Shown: piece by piece, positions 42,748 to 52,298 of the stretch
Numbering within the stretch: the stretch's first letter is position 1
How the letters are laid out: every line of letters begins with the position of its first letter
Assembly: GCA_001599815.1 (NCBI GenBank)
Contig: BCIA01000004.1
Location: forward strand, 5,234,082 to 5,298,081
DNA length: 64,000 nt
DNA from: Furcasterigmium furcatum
Taxonomy: Eukaryota > Ascomycota > Sordariomycetes > Glomerellales > Plectosphaerellaceae
Direction: 5' to 3'
The notes under the pieces: model-generated
What the model was told of the DNA's origin: nothing
What the model saw: the letters and a program-made list of their open reading frames with translations, nothing else
The model's database searches: none
Translations under genes and position numbers: made by a program

Positions 42748-44577
42748 TTTGAGGTTGTTGGCGCTGTCGTGGTTGGTTTTGGTGTTGTTGTGGGCGATAT
42801 ATGAGGGAGGGGGCGGCAGGAAGGGCGAGGTCGGTGACCTCGATCTCTGAGCTGGGCTTATAACTGGCGATGTGGCTCTCGGAGAATAGTTTGCTGGGGG
42901 TGAAGCAATCGTGATGTTGGCAGGCCAGAACTGTTGTGTGAGGAACAGAGCAGAAGGTTTTGACGACGAAAGGACAATTACGGGACGTTGAACGTGGTGG
43001 AGGAGGCAGGCTCAAAGCCACATCGGGCATGCTCTGGAAATTTGGGCCATCAGGCCTGGTCTGACACTGGCAGGCCGGACATGGTGCACCATGTCCTTGC
43101 TGCCTTCCCATCTTGGTTCATCTTGAACTTGAGGGTCGAGCACTTGCACGAGACACGCCGAGCTTGACTCCAAGCAACGATGAGCAACGCAGGCGGGATC
43201 TACAAAAATGCATGATAGAAGGGGAAAGACGGGACAAAGGGTTCATTTTTATTGTCAAGGCCTGTGACAACAATTGAATCTTCAGCGGCAAAGGCGTTGA
43301 AGATTAATTGTACTGTCTGTCTCCTCAACAAAGAACCATTCCACCAAGGAGAACAACGCTGGTAGAGATGTGTCAAGGAACAGAAGAGCTGTCTCGCACT
43401 CTGGGGGGAATCATCTCCTTTTATTGAAACAGGCGCCAGCCGCCCACTTGCCGGACAAGCCGCCTCTGGCGTGATTCTCGGCAATGCCTCTCTCGGATGA
43501 AGGGGTTCCAGGGGTCTCCACGTTGAGGCTCAAAGTTCCCAAGGAGTAGGCAGTATCTTTCCATGATAACCAGATGTACCTTCGGGAATAGCAGTGATAT
43601 GAGCGAGGCCCCATCTTGGCCGGGACCCAGTAGACAAGATTGAGGCTCTGAGGCCGGATCGGTCAGCTATAGTATGGATACCAGTGGGCCGTTGTGGACG
43701 TCTAGACGATATTTATTAGGCCGATGGGCTCCTTGAACTTCCGGGTTGAAACGTGCTTTTCTTCCTCCTGGTGCTTCGGGCGCTTCTGGCGAGGCATGGT
43801 TTATATCTTCTGCAAATGGCACCTCCAGCTTCAAGAGCGAGCGCGCGAGCTCCGTCGTCTCGTCGAAACAAGCTTGTAGCCAGGCAGACGTCGTCTGTCT
43901 GCGGTCAAGGAGCACCCTCCTTAGGGGATGTCAGACTGACCACGATCGAGAGAGTCAATCTTTATTTTGGCCTTGATGGTTCGACGTTCCACCGCTGCTC
44001 TGGCGGGTCTCGTCTCGAAGGAGCCGCACGGCAAGATGGTGCTATTCCCGTCGCTTTGCGAACCATCTCCGAGACATGGCCGGGTTGTCAGATTAGAGGT
44101 ACGTACCTTTGACATATATCCACCTCGATGCGAGGTTGTGTTGGCGACCGTGCCGACTTTTCCTTCCGCCACTCTCAAGCCATCGATCTCTCATTGCAAC
44201 TTTGGGAGGCTTGGAGGCGGTTCGCCAAGTGGCGCTACCCCGGGCCCGGCCGACGGGACACCCAAGAGACGGGCGATGTCTTGCATGAACATCGACGGAT
44301 GGTCGAAACCCAGGCTGCCAGGATATTATGCCACAAGCGAAAGGGTGTGTGGCCGCGAAGAAGGGGTCCACAATGCAAGTGCGGGAGAGGCCCATCAATG
44401 CTTGGACTAACCTCGACAGGGACGGGACGGGCTTTGTTCGCTTGGTACGGACAGTATGCCGAGGGTATATAGTTCCCGTCCCTCCCAGCGATTCCGTCCT
44501 TCGGGGTGTTTAATGACCTGCAGTGCTGGCGTGTTCGCCATTTTGGAAACCTGCCTTTCTTCGACACCGTCTCCAGC
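42748..44577. other. Gene-poor stretch
   Basis: 1.8 kb in which I cannot support a gene. A palindromic GTACGTAC near 44100 gives a good splice donor on either strand, and on the minus strand it could join to a frame at 43667-43895 that looks helical (TELARSLLKLEVPFAEDI). The result would be a protein of only about 100 aa with a 200-nt intron, so I leave it uncalled. No repeats or transposon signatures are visible. Confidence 0.35.
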
Positions 44578-44946
44578 ATGCCGAGTCCCAAGGAGAAGCG
44601 CCTAAGCTGGTGGAGGCGGCACTGCACACCACCACCTCCCATCAACGGAAACGCCATGTGCCCTTGCACGTCTTGCTGGCAGAATACTGGAGTGTTCGAG
44701 CCTGCCACATCACCTGCCGAAAAGCCAGTGCTATCACCTACCTCGTCCTATGTGTCGACATCGTCAAGATCATCAACTATCCTCCTGGGAAAGAAGGCAG
44801 TTCACAACAAACGGCTCGATCTCGACTCGGACTTGACACCGCTCTTCCGCCAGGCATCCACCTCGACCACACGATCCGAAGTACCACCTCGACAGAGCGA
44901 AGAGCTTTCCCACACGGTCCCCGTCAGAAGCAGGGAGACGCTCTGA
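44578..44946 (+). CDS. Possible small Ser/Thr-rich protein, 122 aa
   Basis: A frame of 122 codons beginning MPSPKEKRLSWWRRH, followed by CPCTSCWQNTGVFEPA and then a Ser/Thr-rich half (SPTSSYVSTSSRSSTILLGK). It has the polar, disorder-promoting composition of many fungal hypothetical proteins, and the surrounding block otherwise lacks genes. There is no known domain, and the four cysteines lie close together (residues 16-33). Support is compositional only. It may be a single exon or part of an unrecognised spliced gene. Confidence 0.3.
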   Translation: MPSPKEKRLSWWRRHCTPPPPINGNAMCPCTSCWQNTGVFEPATSPAEKPVLSPTSSYVSTSSRSSTILLGKKAVHNKRLDLDSDLTPLFRQASTSTTRSEVPPRQSEELSHTVPVRSRETL

Positions 44947-46074
44947 GACCACGGCCAGATGGATCGTCACGCAGCGGATCAAAGGAGATTGACTGCAGAA
45001 CGTGTGGTGGATGAGCACGCACCATTCTCTGGCGCCTCTTGGCATTTATCGGACGGATCAAGCCCTCCAGCATCCATCGTGCCATTGTTCAGTGCGAGTC
45101 GTTGGAGACGCGAGTGACCCAGGCCAACAAAGCCCCCTGGGGAACCGGAGGGTGGCGCCGAAACCCGCCAAACGCCCACTGATCAATGGCGGGTGACTGG
45201 GGCAAGATTGGGGAAATGTCTGGGCCAAGGCGCCGTCGCAGGGGGCTGATGAGGAGTAAACCAGGGGAGCTGACGCCGCGGGTTGGGGAACCCATGCTTG
45301 GTGGAGGGAGGGGAGGAGAGACTGGTGTGGACGACGATTCTGAGCCTTGGAAGTAAGCTTAAGCACTTCTTGTTTGAGGACATCGAGAACCCAAAGCAAC
45401 GACACTTGGGATATGATGTCGGGGTCTCTGTTGGCGGGAAATGGTTTCCGGGGACGGGATTCATCTGCATTTTAGCGGGAGACGATAGTACCTTATTATG
45501 CGGGGCAGGACGACTGGACGACTGGACGGCTGTAGTCTTTCCTCCTCTGTTCATTAACAGTTCTGCTGGCTGGACGCTACAGCCCTTTGTGTTCTCAAGA
45601 TCAACACCCCTGAGAAACGAGTCTTTAGAACTTGTGATTTACCCCTCACGATTCAGAAGCCAAATCCCAGGCACCGTACCAATTCGGAGCCTGGAGAGCC
45701 TCCGCGCCTCGGACCCTCACGAAATCACTGCTAGTCAGTGACCAACTGAGTCCTGCCACCACTCATCATGGTCAGAGCTGTTGTGCTTGGTCAGTTAGTA
45801 TCAGGTTCCAGTGTCATGCAAATATCAGCAGCTGCCTGGAAAACCCGACCGGGCATTTCAAGAAAGACCAAGGTTTACATAAGCTCTGGAATGACGTCCC
45901 ATTCGCTGGGCATCGACCCCGCATGTCGAAGGATGGACTCGGACAGTGATGCCATCTGAGGTGTAAGTCCATCTCAGCCTGATCCTGTTCCCGTCTTCTG
46001 GTCTCAACCCGACAGCCAGGATCAGTAAATCACCTCCTCCGTGCGGCAAGACAGTGGCCCGAACGCTCATCACC
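44947..46074. promoter_or_regulatory. Intergenic region upstream of the fructosamine-kinase-like gene
   Basis: 1.1 kb with no supportable gene. It presumably includes the promoter of the gene starting at 46075; no TATA box or repeat stands out. Confidence 0.4.
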
Positions 46075-47148
46075 ATGGTTCAGAATGTCGACTCCGGAAT
46101 TCTCTCAGCCCTGGGCCTGGACCCTGCTGATACCAAGATCGTCTCCCATGGTGGTTCCGGCTTCTCATCCACGTTCAAGCTGTCATCCACAAAGGACGGA
46201 CAGACTGTCAACTACTTCGTCAAGACAGGTGCAGGGAAGGAGTCGGAGATCATGTTCAAGGGTCAGTTCAAGCTCCACCGCCCCCAAGATCTCTCGTTCT
46301 GACGCTGCCCAGGGGAGCATGAGTCTCTGAATGCCATCCACGACGCCGTCCCAAACTTCTGCCCCAAGTCACATGCTCACGGAGCTTGCGCCGAGACCGC
46401 AAGCAAGTACTTCCTCGCAACCGACTTTCTGGATCTCAGCTCCACTGCATCTGGTGGCTCTGGACTGTCCCTGGCAGCCAAGCTGGTCAAACTTCACACG
46501 ACGCCTGCCCCGATCCCTGAGGGCTTCGACAGGCCAATGTTTGGCTTCCCGGCTACGACATGCTGCGGATCCACGCCGCAGGACAACTCGTGGAACTCGT
46601 CGTGGGCGGAATTCTATGCTGAGAACCGGATGAGGGGCATCTACCGGGCGTGTGCCAAGTCCAACGGGTCTGACACCGAGCTGGAAGCAGCCGTCGAGAA
46701 GATCGCGGGAACCGTGGTGCCGAGACTTATCGGCGAGCAGACGGTGAAGGACATCAAGCCAGTCGTCATCCACGGCGACCTCTGGAGTGGAAACCACAGC
46801 CGAGGCCAGATCGCAGGACAAGGCGGCGCTGAGGAGGTGGTATACGACCCCAGCGCGGTGTATGGCCACTCCGAGTACGAGCTGGGGATCATGCGCCTGT
46901 TTGGGGGCTTCTCCAGCTCCTTCTGGTCCGAGTACGACAAGCTGATGCCTAAAGCCGAGCCAGTGGATGAGTGGGATGACCGGCTCACGCTCTACGAAAT
47001 GTGAGTAGCTTGGAATCCGGCCCACTGCTGTTGGGCGAGTTGCTGACGACGCAGATACCACAACCTCAACCATTATGCAATCTTCGGAGGTGCATACAGA
47101 GACGGCGCCATGTTAGGCATGAAGAAGCTGATTGCCAAGTATGCCTGA
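46075..47148 (+). CDS. Fructosamine/ketosamine-3-kinase-like protein
   Basis: Three exons, 46075-46261, 46313-47000 and 47055-47148, giving 322 aa, close to the family length of about 300. The N-lobe has VSHGGSGFSSTFKL and FVKTGAGKESEIMFKGE. The catalytic loop is VIHGDLWSGN with the expected Asp, followed by the metal-binding DPSAVYGHSEYELGIMRLFG. The C-terminus is YHNLNHYAIFGGAYRDGAM. This is the fructosamine kinase (FN3K) fold, related to aminoglycoside kinases; family members phosphorylate ribulosamines or fructosamines on glycated proteins and trigger their removal. The fungal substrate is not known from sequence. Each of the three exons joins in frame. The ATG at 46075 is the first in frame, in context ACCATGG. 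Confidence 0.87.
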
Positions 47149-47674
47149 GCTGGGGACGCGGACTTCTGTTCAAGGTTGCCACACCTACCGGTTTACCAGA
47201 GGATAAAGACCCCGATAGATGTAGAAGAGGTTGGTTGATCTGACGAGCGCAGCGCAAGATAAGTCACGGAGTCCCGGAGATGTTGCCTGGACGTGGCGGT
47301 CGAAAGGTGGGCGGCAGTCTGGAGAACAGTGCTATCGATCTACTTGTAGATCGAGCCTCAGGTAATTGAAACAATCTCGCTGCAGAAGCCGAGATGAATG
47401 CAGACTGGACTCCTGGTAATTCGGAATGATTGTCAGTCGATTTCTGACTGCCGTAATGAAATGAGCATTTGAACAGGAGAGTGTCTCGCGGTGCGATTTC
47501 ATAACCCGGCGACCCCTTCACGTGACACACCTCGGTTGCGCACTATTTGGCCCCACTTCCCTTGGATTGCATATCTGACTGGCACGCGGAATCTCGAATG
47601 ACCAGGTATTAGATCACCAGATGCGTCGCCGCCTCTGCAACAACTTCTTGGACAAGTCCTGATCAGCTCTCGCC
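47149..47674. promoter_or_regulatory. Intergenic region upstream of SEY1
   Basis: A 526-nt spacer between the kinase-like gene and SEY1, both on the plus strand. It probably holds the terminator of the first and the promoter of the second. No coding frame with motifs. Confidence 0.45.
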
Positions 47675-50446
47675 ATGAACGGACACTTTGCCTCTGTCGG
47701 CGCCGAGCCGGGCGCCCAGAACTACGAGCATGGCGTCCAGGTTATCGACGACCAGAAGGAGTTCAAGTGGGTAGCCGGCCTCCTTTACCTCCTTTACCTC
47801 CACGATGCGCCACGATGCGCTCGCGGCGCGATCCCTTGGAAACCTGAAGAAGCCCAAACAGAGCTCTGCTAACCCAACCTGCGTCCAGCTCCCAGCTGAA
47901 CGACTACCTCCGACAGGCCCATGTCGCCGAGTCTGGCTTCAACTACCACCTCATCTCCGTCTTCGGGTCGCAGTCGACCGGCAAGTCGACCCTCCTGAAC
48001 AACCTCTTCGGCACCCACTTCTCTGTTATGTCAGAGACCGAGAGACGGCAGACAACCAAGGGCATATGGCTGTCCAAGAACAAGAAGGACACCGGAATGG
48101 CGGAGAACATCCTGGTCATGGATGTCGAGGGTACGGATGGCAGGGAGCGAGGCGAGGACCAGGACTTCGAGCGCAAGAGCGCCCTCTTCGCCCTTGCTAC
48201 GAGCGAGGTCCTTATCGTGAACATCTGGGAGACTCAGGTCGGTCTGTACAACGGTGCCAACATGGGCCTGCTCAAGACCGTCTTCGAGGTCAACCTGCAG
48301 CTCTTCCTCAAGGACAAGCAGTGAGTACCGAGGCCAGACCGCCAAACTGTGAGACTAACACACCATCAGGTCGAACCTCCGATCTCTTCTCTTCTTCGTC
48401 ATCAGAGACCACCTCGGCGTCACGCCTCTTGCCGCCCTGCGTAACACCCTCGTCCAAGACTTGACCAAGATCTGGACCTCCATCTCGAAGCCCCCTGGGC
48501 TGGAGAACTCCCGAATCGAAGACTACTTCGACTTTGGTTTCGCCGCCCTGCCTCATAAGATCCTTCAGCCTGACAAGTTCACGACCGAGGTCCAGAGGCT
48601 AGGCACCCGTTTCACCGCTGGCCACCGTGTCCAGGGCTCCACCGAGCACGAGTTCGAGGGCGGCCTCTTCCTCCCCGAATACCACCGTCGCATTCCCGCC
48701 GATGGTTTCTCCATCTACGCCGAAGGCGTCTGGGACCAGATTGTCCACAACAAGGATCTGGATCTTCCTACGCAGCAGGAGCTGCTCGCTCAGTTCAGGT
48801 GTGACGAGATCAGCAGAGAGGTCCTCATCGCCTTTGACGAGGGTGTCGGGCCGCTCGAGGAGAAGCAGGCCGAGTCGACACGGACAGGCAAGCCCGCCGT
48901 GCTGACCGACCTCGGCCTCATCGGAAGCGGCGCCCGCGCCAAGTGCCTCCAGGCATTCGAGACGCAAGCCAGCCGCTACCACAAGGGCGTCTACACGAGG
49001 AAGAAGGCGGACCTGGAGAGCAAGATTGATGCCCGCCTCAAGACTCTGTATCTTTCTCACCTGACCGCCGCCCACAAATCCGGCATCACCTCCTTCAGCA
49101 ACGCCGTCTCGGCTGCCGTCAAGACGGGGCAGAAGTCCGGCGCTGCGTACGAGTTTGCCGAGATCGTCGCCGAGGAGAAGACCAAGTCGCTCGAGTTCTT
49201 TAAAAAGGAAGCCAAGAGCCTGGCTATCGAGGAGGTGGCATGGACCAACTTCAAGCCGCAGTACGTCCTCTTCGGGCAGGAGCTCGATGAAGTCAGCGGA
49301 AAGCTGCGCAAGGAAGAGATGCGAAGACTGGCCACTCGCGTGGAGCGCTGGGTCAAGTCTCGCCTCGGCGATGCGATCGGCCTCGAGTTCAACAAGCTCG
49401 GCTCCGGTAGGGCCGGGTCGGGCGCCCCCGAGGAGGGCGAGAAGCCGACCGAGAAGGATCTCTGGGATCGCATCTGGAACGTCTTCACCGAAGTCGTCAC
49501 GGAGGCCCAGAGCCGGTTCACGGACCGCGCCAAGAGCTTCGAAGCCACCCAGGAGGAGATGGATATCGGCCTCTGGAGACTGCGACGCAAGAGCTGGGTT
49601 GCTCTTCGGGAAAAGATCGAAGAGGAGGTGATGGAGGGCAATATTCTCCTGAAACTGAGAGAGAACTTCGAGGATAAGTTCCGCTACGACGATGCGGGCG
49701 TCCCGAGGATATGGACGCCAACGGACGACATTGAAGGCATCTATACCAAGGCGCGGGAGTCCACCCTCACGCTCATCCCGCTGCTGGCGAGGTTCCGGTT
49801 GGCTGGGACGTACGCCCCTCCCGATCTCCCTGCATGGATCGGCCTGCAGCCCAAGGGCGTCGAAGCGAGCGACGAAGAGGACCTCGCCCCCATCGGCGGC
49901 GTCGACGAGGAGGACGGCAAGAGTCTCGAGGAGGAAATGACCGTCCTCAGCGAGAGCAAGCGCCAGGACCTGGTCATCCGCTTCAAGAAGACCGCCGATG
50001 GCGTCTACGTGGAGGCTAAGAGGAGTGCTATTGGCGGCGTCGCACAAGTGCCCCTGTACTTCTACGCGCTGCTTGTGGCGCTCGGATGGAACGAGATTAT
50101 CGCTGGTGAGTCGGCCCTGTGTTACGAGCCGTTTGCAAAGGAAATACTAACGTTCTTGACAGTCCTCCGCAACCCGTTCCTGTTCATCTTCCTCCTCATG
50201 GTCGCCGGTGGCACCTACGTCGCCTACACCATGAACATGCTCGGCCCGATGATGCAGATGGCCAACGCCGCGGCGAACCAGGGCGTCGATATCGGCAAGC
50301 AAAAGCTCCGCGAGTTCATCGAGAACTCGGACTCTGCCCGCCAGGCCCTCAACATGCCGACCAGGACGGACAGCGATGCCGTCAGCCTCGACACGCTTGA
50401 CAGCCGGGGCAAGAAGAAGGTCTCCCAGGACGACGACGAGATTTAA
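47675..50446 (+). CDS. SEY1: Sey1, atlastin-like ER-fusion GTPase
   Basis: Four exons, 47675-47766, 47889-48320, 48370-50105 and 50163-50446, giving 847 aa. The N-terminal GTPase domain has the P-loop GSQSTGKSTLLNNLFG, a switch-region Thr in RRQTTKGIW, G3 in MDVEGTDGRERGED and G4 in FVIRDHLG. A long helical bundle follows. The C-terminus has two closely spaced membrane segments (VPLYFYALLVALGWNEIIA, then RNPFLFIFLLMVAGG) and a cytosolic amphipathic tail, the RHD3/Sey1 layout for homotypic ER fusion. Intron 3 (57 nt) is stop-free, a multiple of three and sits between the two membrane segments; GTGAGT, ACTAAC and ACAG mark it. Intron 1 contains two tandem duplications. Confidence 0.93.
47780..47820. 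repeat. Two short tandem duplications in SEY1 intron 1
   Basis: The 9-mer CTCCTTTAC occurs twice in a row (47780-47797) and, three bases later, the 10-mer CACGATGCGC occurs twice in a row (47801-47820). Both copies are exact. This lies inside the 122-nt first intron of SEY1, which is longer than its other introns. Confidence 0.8.
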
Positions 50447-50802
50447 GGCTTGAAGCTTGGGATTGAATCCAGCGAGCCGACGATGCATGACTAGCGTAGC
50501 AGATCTAATGTCTATAAATACAGGCCGTTTCCAGACACCTTACCGTCCAGATGGCTACTTCTTGAGTTGACTGGAAGTTCATATGGTGTATCGCGCCTCC
50601 AGCACGAGCGCTTCTGGATTCTCGGTTCCTGAATATAGAGATCGTCTCAGTTTCTTAAGGCTCAACCTTCAGTTAGGTCGATCATCTTCTATTCGACCCC
50701 CGTGTCCTCCCTCTTCCTGGGTATCCTACGGGTCTGGGTACGTTTCAGTCATGATAGTATACAAAGGGGACGCTTCTCCCCATCGCCAGGCCTTTGTTCG
50801 AG
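50447..50802. other. Convergent SEY1/RNH201 intergenic region
   Basis: A 356-nt spacer between two stops. A TATAAATA string at about 50514 fits an AT-rich 3' region of SEY1. No gene seen. Confidence 0.45.
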
Positions 50803-51852
50803 TCAAAAGGCCTCGAGGCCTGCTGGTTTCCCGAACCACGTCCCCAACTCGTCCGTGTCCTTGTCTTTACTTGCTGCGAAGTAGTCGGTCATGCGGTTGT
50901 TCTCGCCGTCTTCTTCCACCGGCCAGTCGACCTTGACGCCGCCCTTGCCCTCCAACATGTCCTTTGCCGTGCCCCAGCTGAACCTGCACTCATGCCCCCA
51001 GCCGAAGACGGGATGCATGTTCGCCTTCATCCACGTCACGCAGCGGGCGTCGGAGGGGTACCCCGAGCCCCACGCCATGCCGTCCTCCTCGCTCGCAACG
51101 CCCGCGCCGACGGCCGCCCGGTGGGCACGGTAGAGCACCTCCAGGGCGGCGTCCCTCGTGACCTTGGCGCACACCGAGGCCGCCGAGACGCAGGGGTACA
51201 GGCTGTCGGCCTTCTTGGCAACGGTGATCTTGACGTTGGGGAAGACTCGCTGCAGCTTGGCCTGGTAGGCGGCGGGCTGGCCGACGGTGTCGACGTAGAC
51301 CTCCTCGACGCGGACGCCGCGGTCGATGACGCCGCGGATGATCTCGATGGTGGCATCGAGGGCCTGGGCGTTGAGGTTGTAGGCGCTGTGGCTCATCATG
51401 CCGGCGGAGATGTCGCGGGCGGAGAGGGCGCGGATGGCGAAGCCGCAGGAGGCGGCGAGGTCGGAGGAGGGGTCGCATTGGGCGCGCATGAGGGCAGTGC
51501 GGGTGGCGGGTGTGAGGATCTTGGAGTCGTCGAAATGGTGGGTTTCGCGGAGGAGGGGGTCGGAGAGGGGGATTGGGAGGTAGAAGGCGCCGTAGACCAT
51601 GGGGCCGAGGACAGGGCCACGGCCGGCCTCGTCGATGCCGAGGCAGACGGCGGGGGAGTCTGGGGATGCCCTCGTGGGTGGTGTTGACGAGGCGTCTGGT
51701 GATGTTGCTGTGGGTAGGAGGGCGGAGGGAATGGGTGAGTAGTAGGTGTAGGAGTCGCCTGAGATGACGGCTTCTTGGAGGACCGAGGGCGGGATGTAGC
51801 TGGTGGAGGATGGCGTCTCGGGGACATCATCCGTCATTTGTGTGTCGCCCAT
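50803..51852 (-). CDS. RNH201: Ribonuclease H2 catalytic subunit A
   Basis: A single exon of 349 codons. After a Ser/Pro-rich N-terminus of about 65 residues comes the type 2 RNase H core. CLGIDEAGRGPVLGPMVYG supplies the first two acidic catalytic residues, VYVDTVGQP the third, and the block with SDARCVTWM the fourth. The family motif SLYPCVSAASVCAKVTRD follows the third and provides the substrate-sensing region. The C-terminus carries MTDYFAASKD, close to a PIP-like sequence, although in RNase H2 the PCNA-binding motif usually lies on another subunit. The enzyme removes ribonucleotides and RNA primers from DNA. It is divergent from MIF2 with a 446-nt spacer. Confidence 0.92.
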   Translation of the reverse strand: MGDTQMTDDVPETPSSTSYIPPSVLQEAVISGDSYTYYSPIPSALLPTATSPDASSTPPTRASPDSPAVCLGIDEAGRGPVLGPMVYGAFYLPIPLSDPLLRETHHFDDSKILTPATRTALMRAQCDPSSDLAASCGFAIRALSARDISAGMMSHSAYNLNAQALDATIEIIRGVIDRGVRVEEVYVDTVGQPAAYQAKLQRVFPNVKITVAKKADSLYPCVSAASVCAKVTRDAALEVLYRAHRAAVGAGVASEEDGMAWGSGYPSDARCVTWMKANMHPVFGWGHECRFSWGTAKDMLEGKGGVKVDWPVEEDGENNRMTDYFAASKDKDTDELGTWFGKPAGLEAF

Positions 51853-52298
51853 GGTGCCTGATGGGGGAAGTGTAGAGTATATCGAAGCTGTCAGAGTCTT
51901 TTTTTACTGGAGGATGTCCTAGAGGTTGCCGGTCGAATTGGTCTCGAGTGGCCGTCGTCGAAGGAGTTGAGTTGAAGAGTGCAGGATGGTCGAAGCCCCT
52001 CGACGCGTGTGGTCAAGTGCCAGACGCGTCCAGGTGGTCGCAGCTCCGCTACAGCGGCTTCTGCCACTCGATTGGGCCGTCGCGACTGCTGCTCCCCCAA
52101 AGCAACCCAAATAATGAATCCAGTCGCACAACCAACCCCAACTCTCCTCCTCACTATTTGGATGATTTGTACGTTCCTTCATCTCTGACGCACCGCCATC
52201 ACTTTTGGCCAAGTTGCGCAAGTTTGAGCCTGTTGCTCTTTATTCTGGTCCCCAGCACTCGGTCTCGAGGGCGCAACGAGCGTTCTCTTCCTGTTGCC
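51853..52298. promoter_or_regulatory. Divergent promoter region RNH201/MIF2
   Basis: A 446-nt spacer shared by two genes read apart. No coding frame with motifs or repeat seen. Confidence 0.45.

Noticed and set aside
43667..44178. Two-exon minus-strand gene joined through a GTACGT donor
   Set aside because: The phase works, but the intron would be about 200 nt and the product about 100 aa with no recognisable domain; support is too thin.
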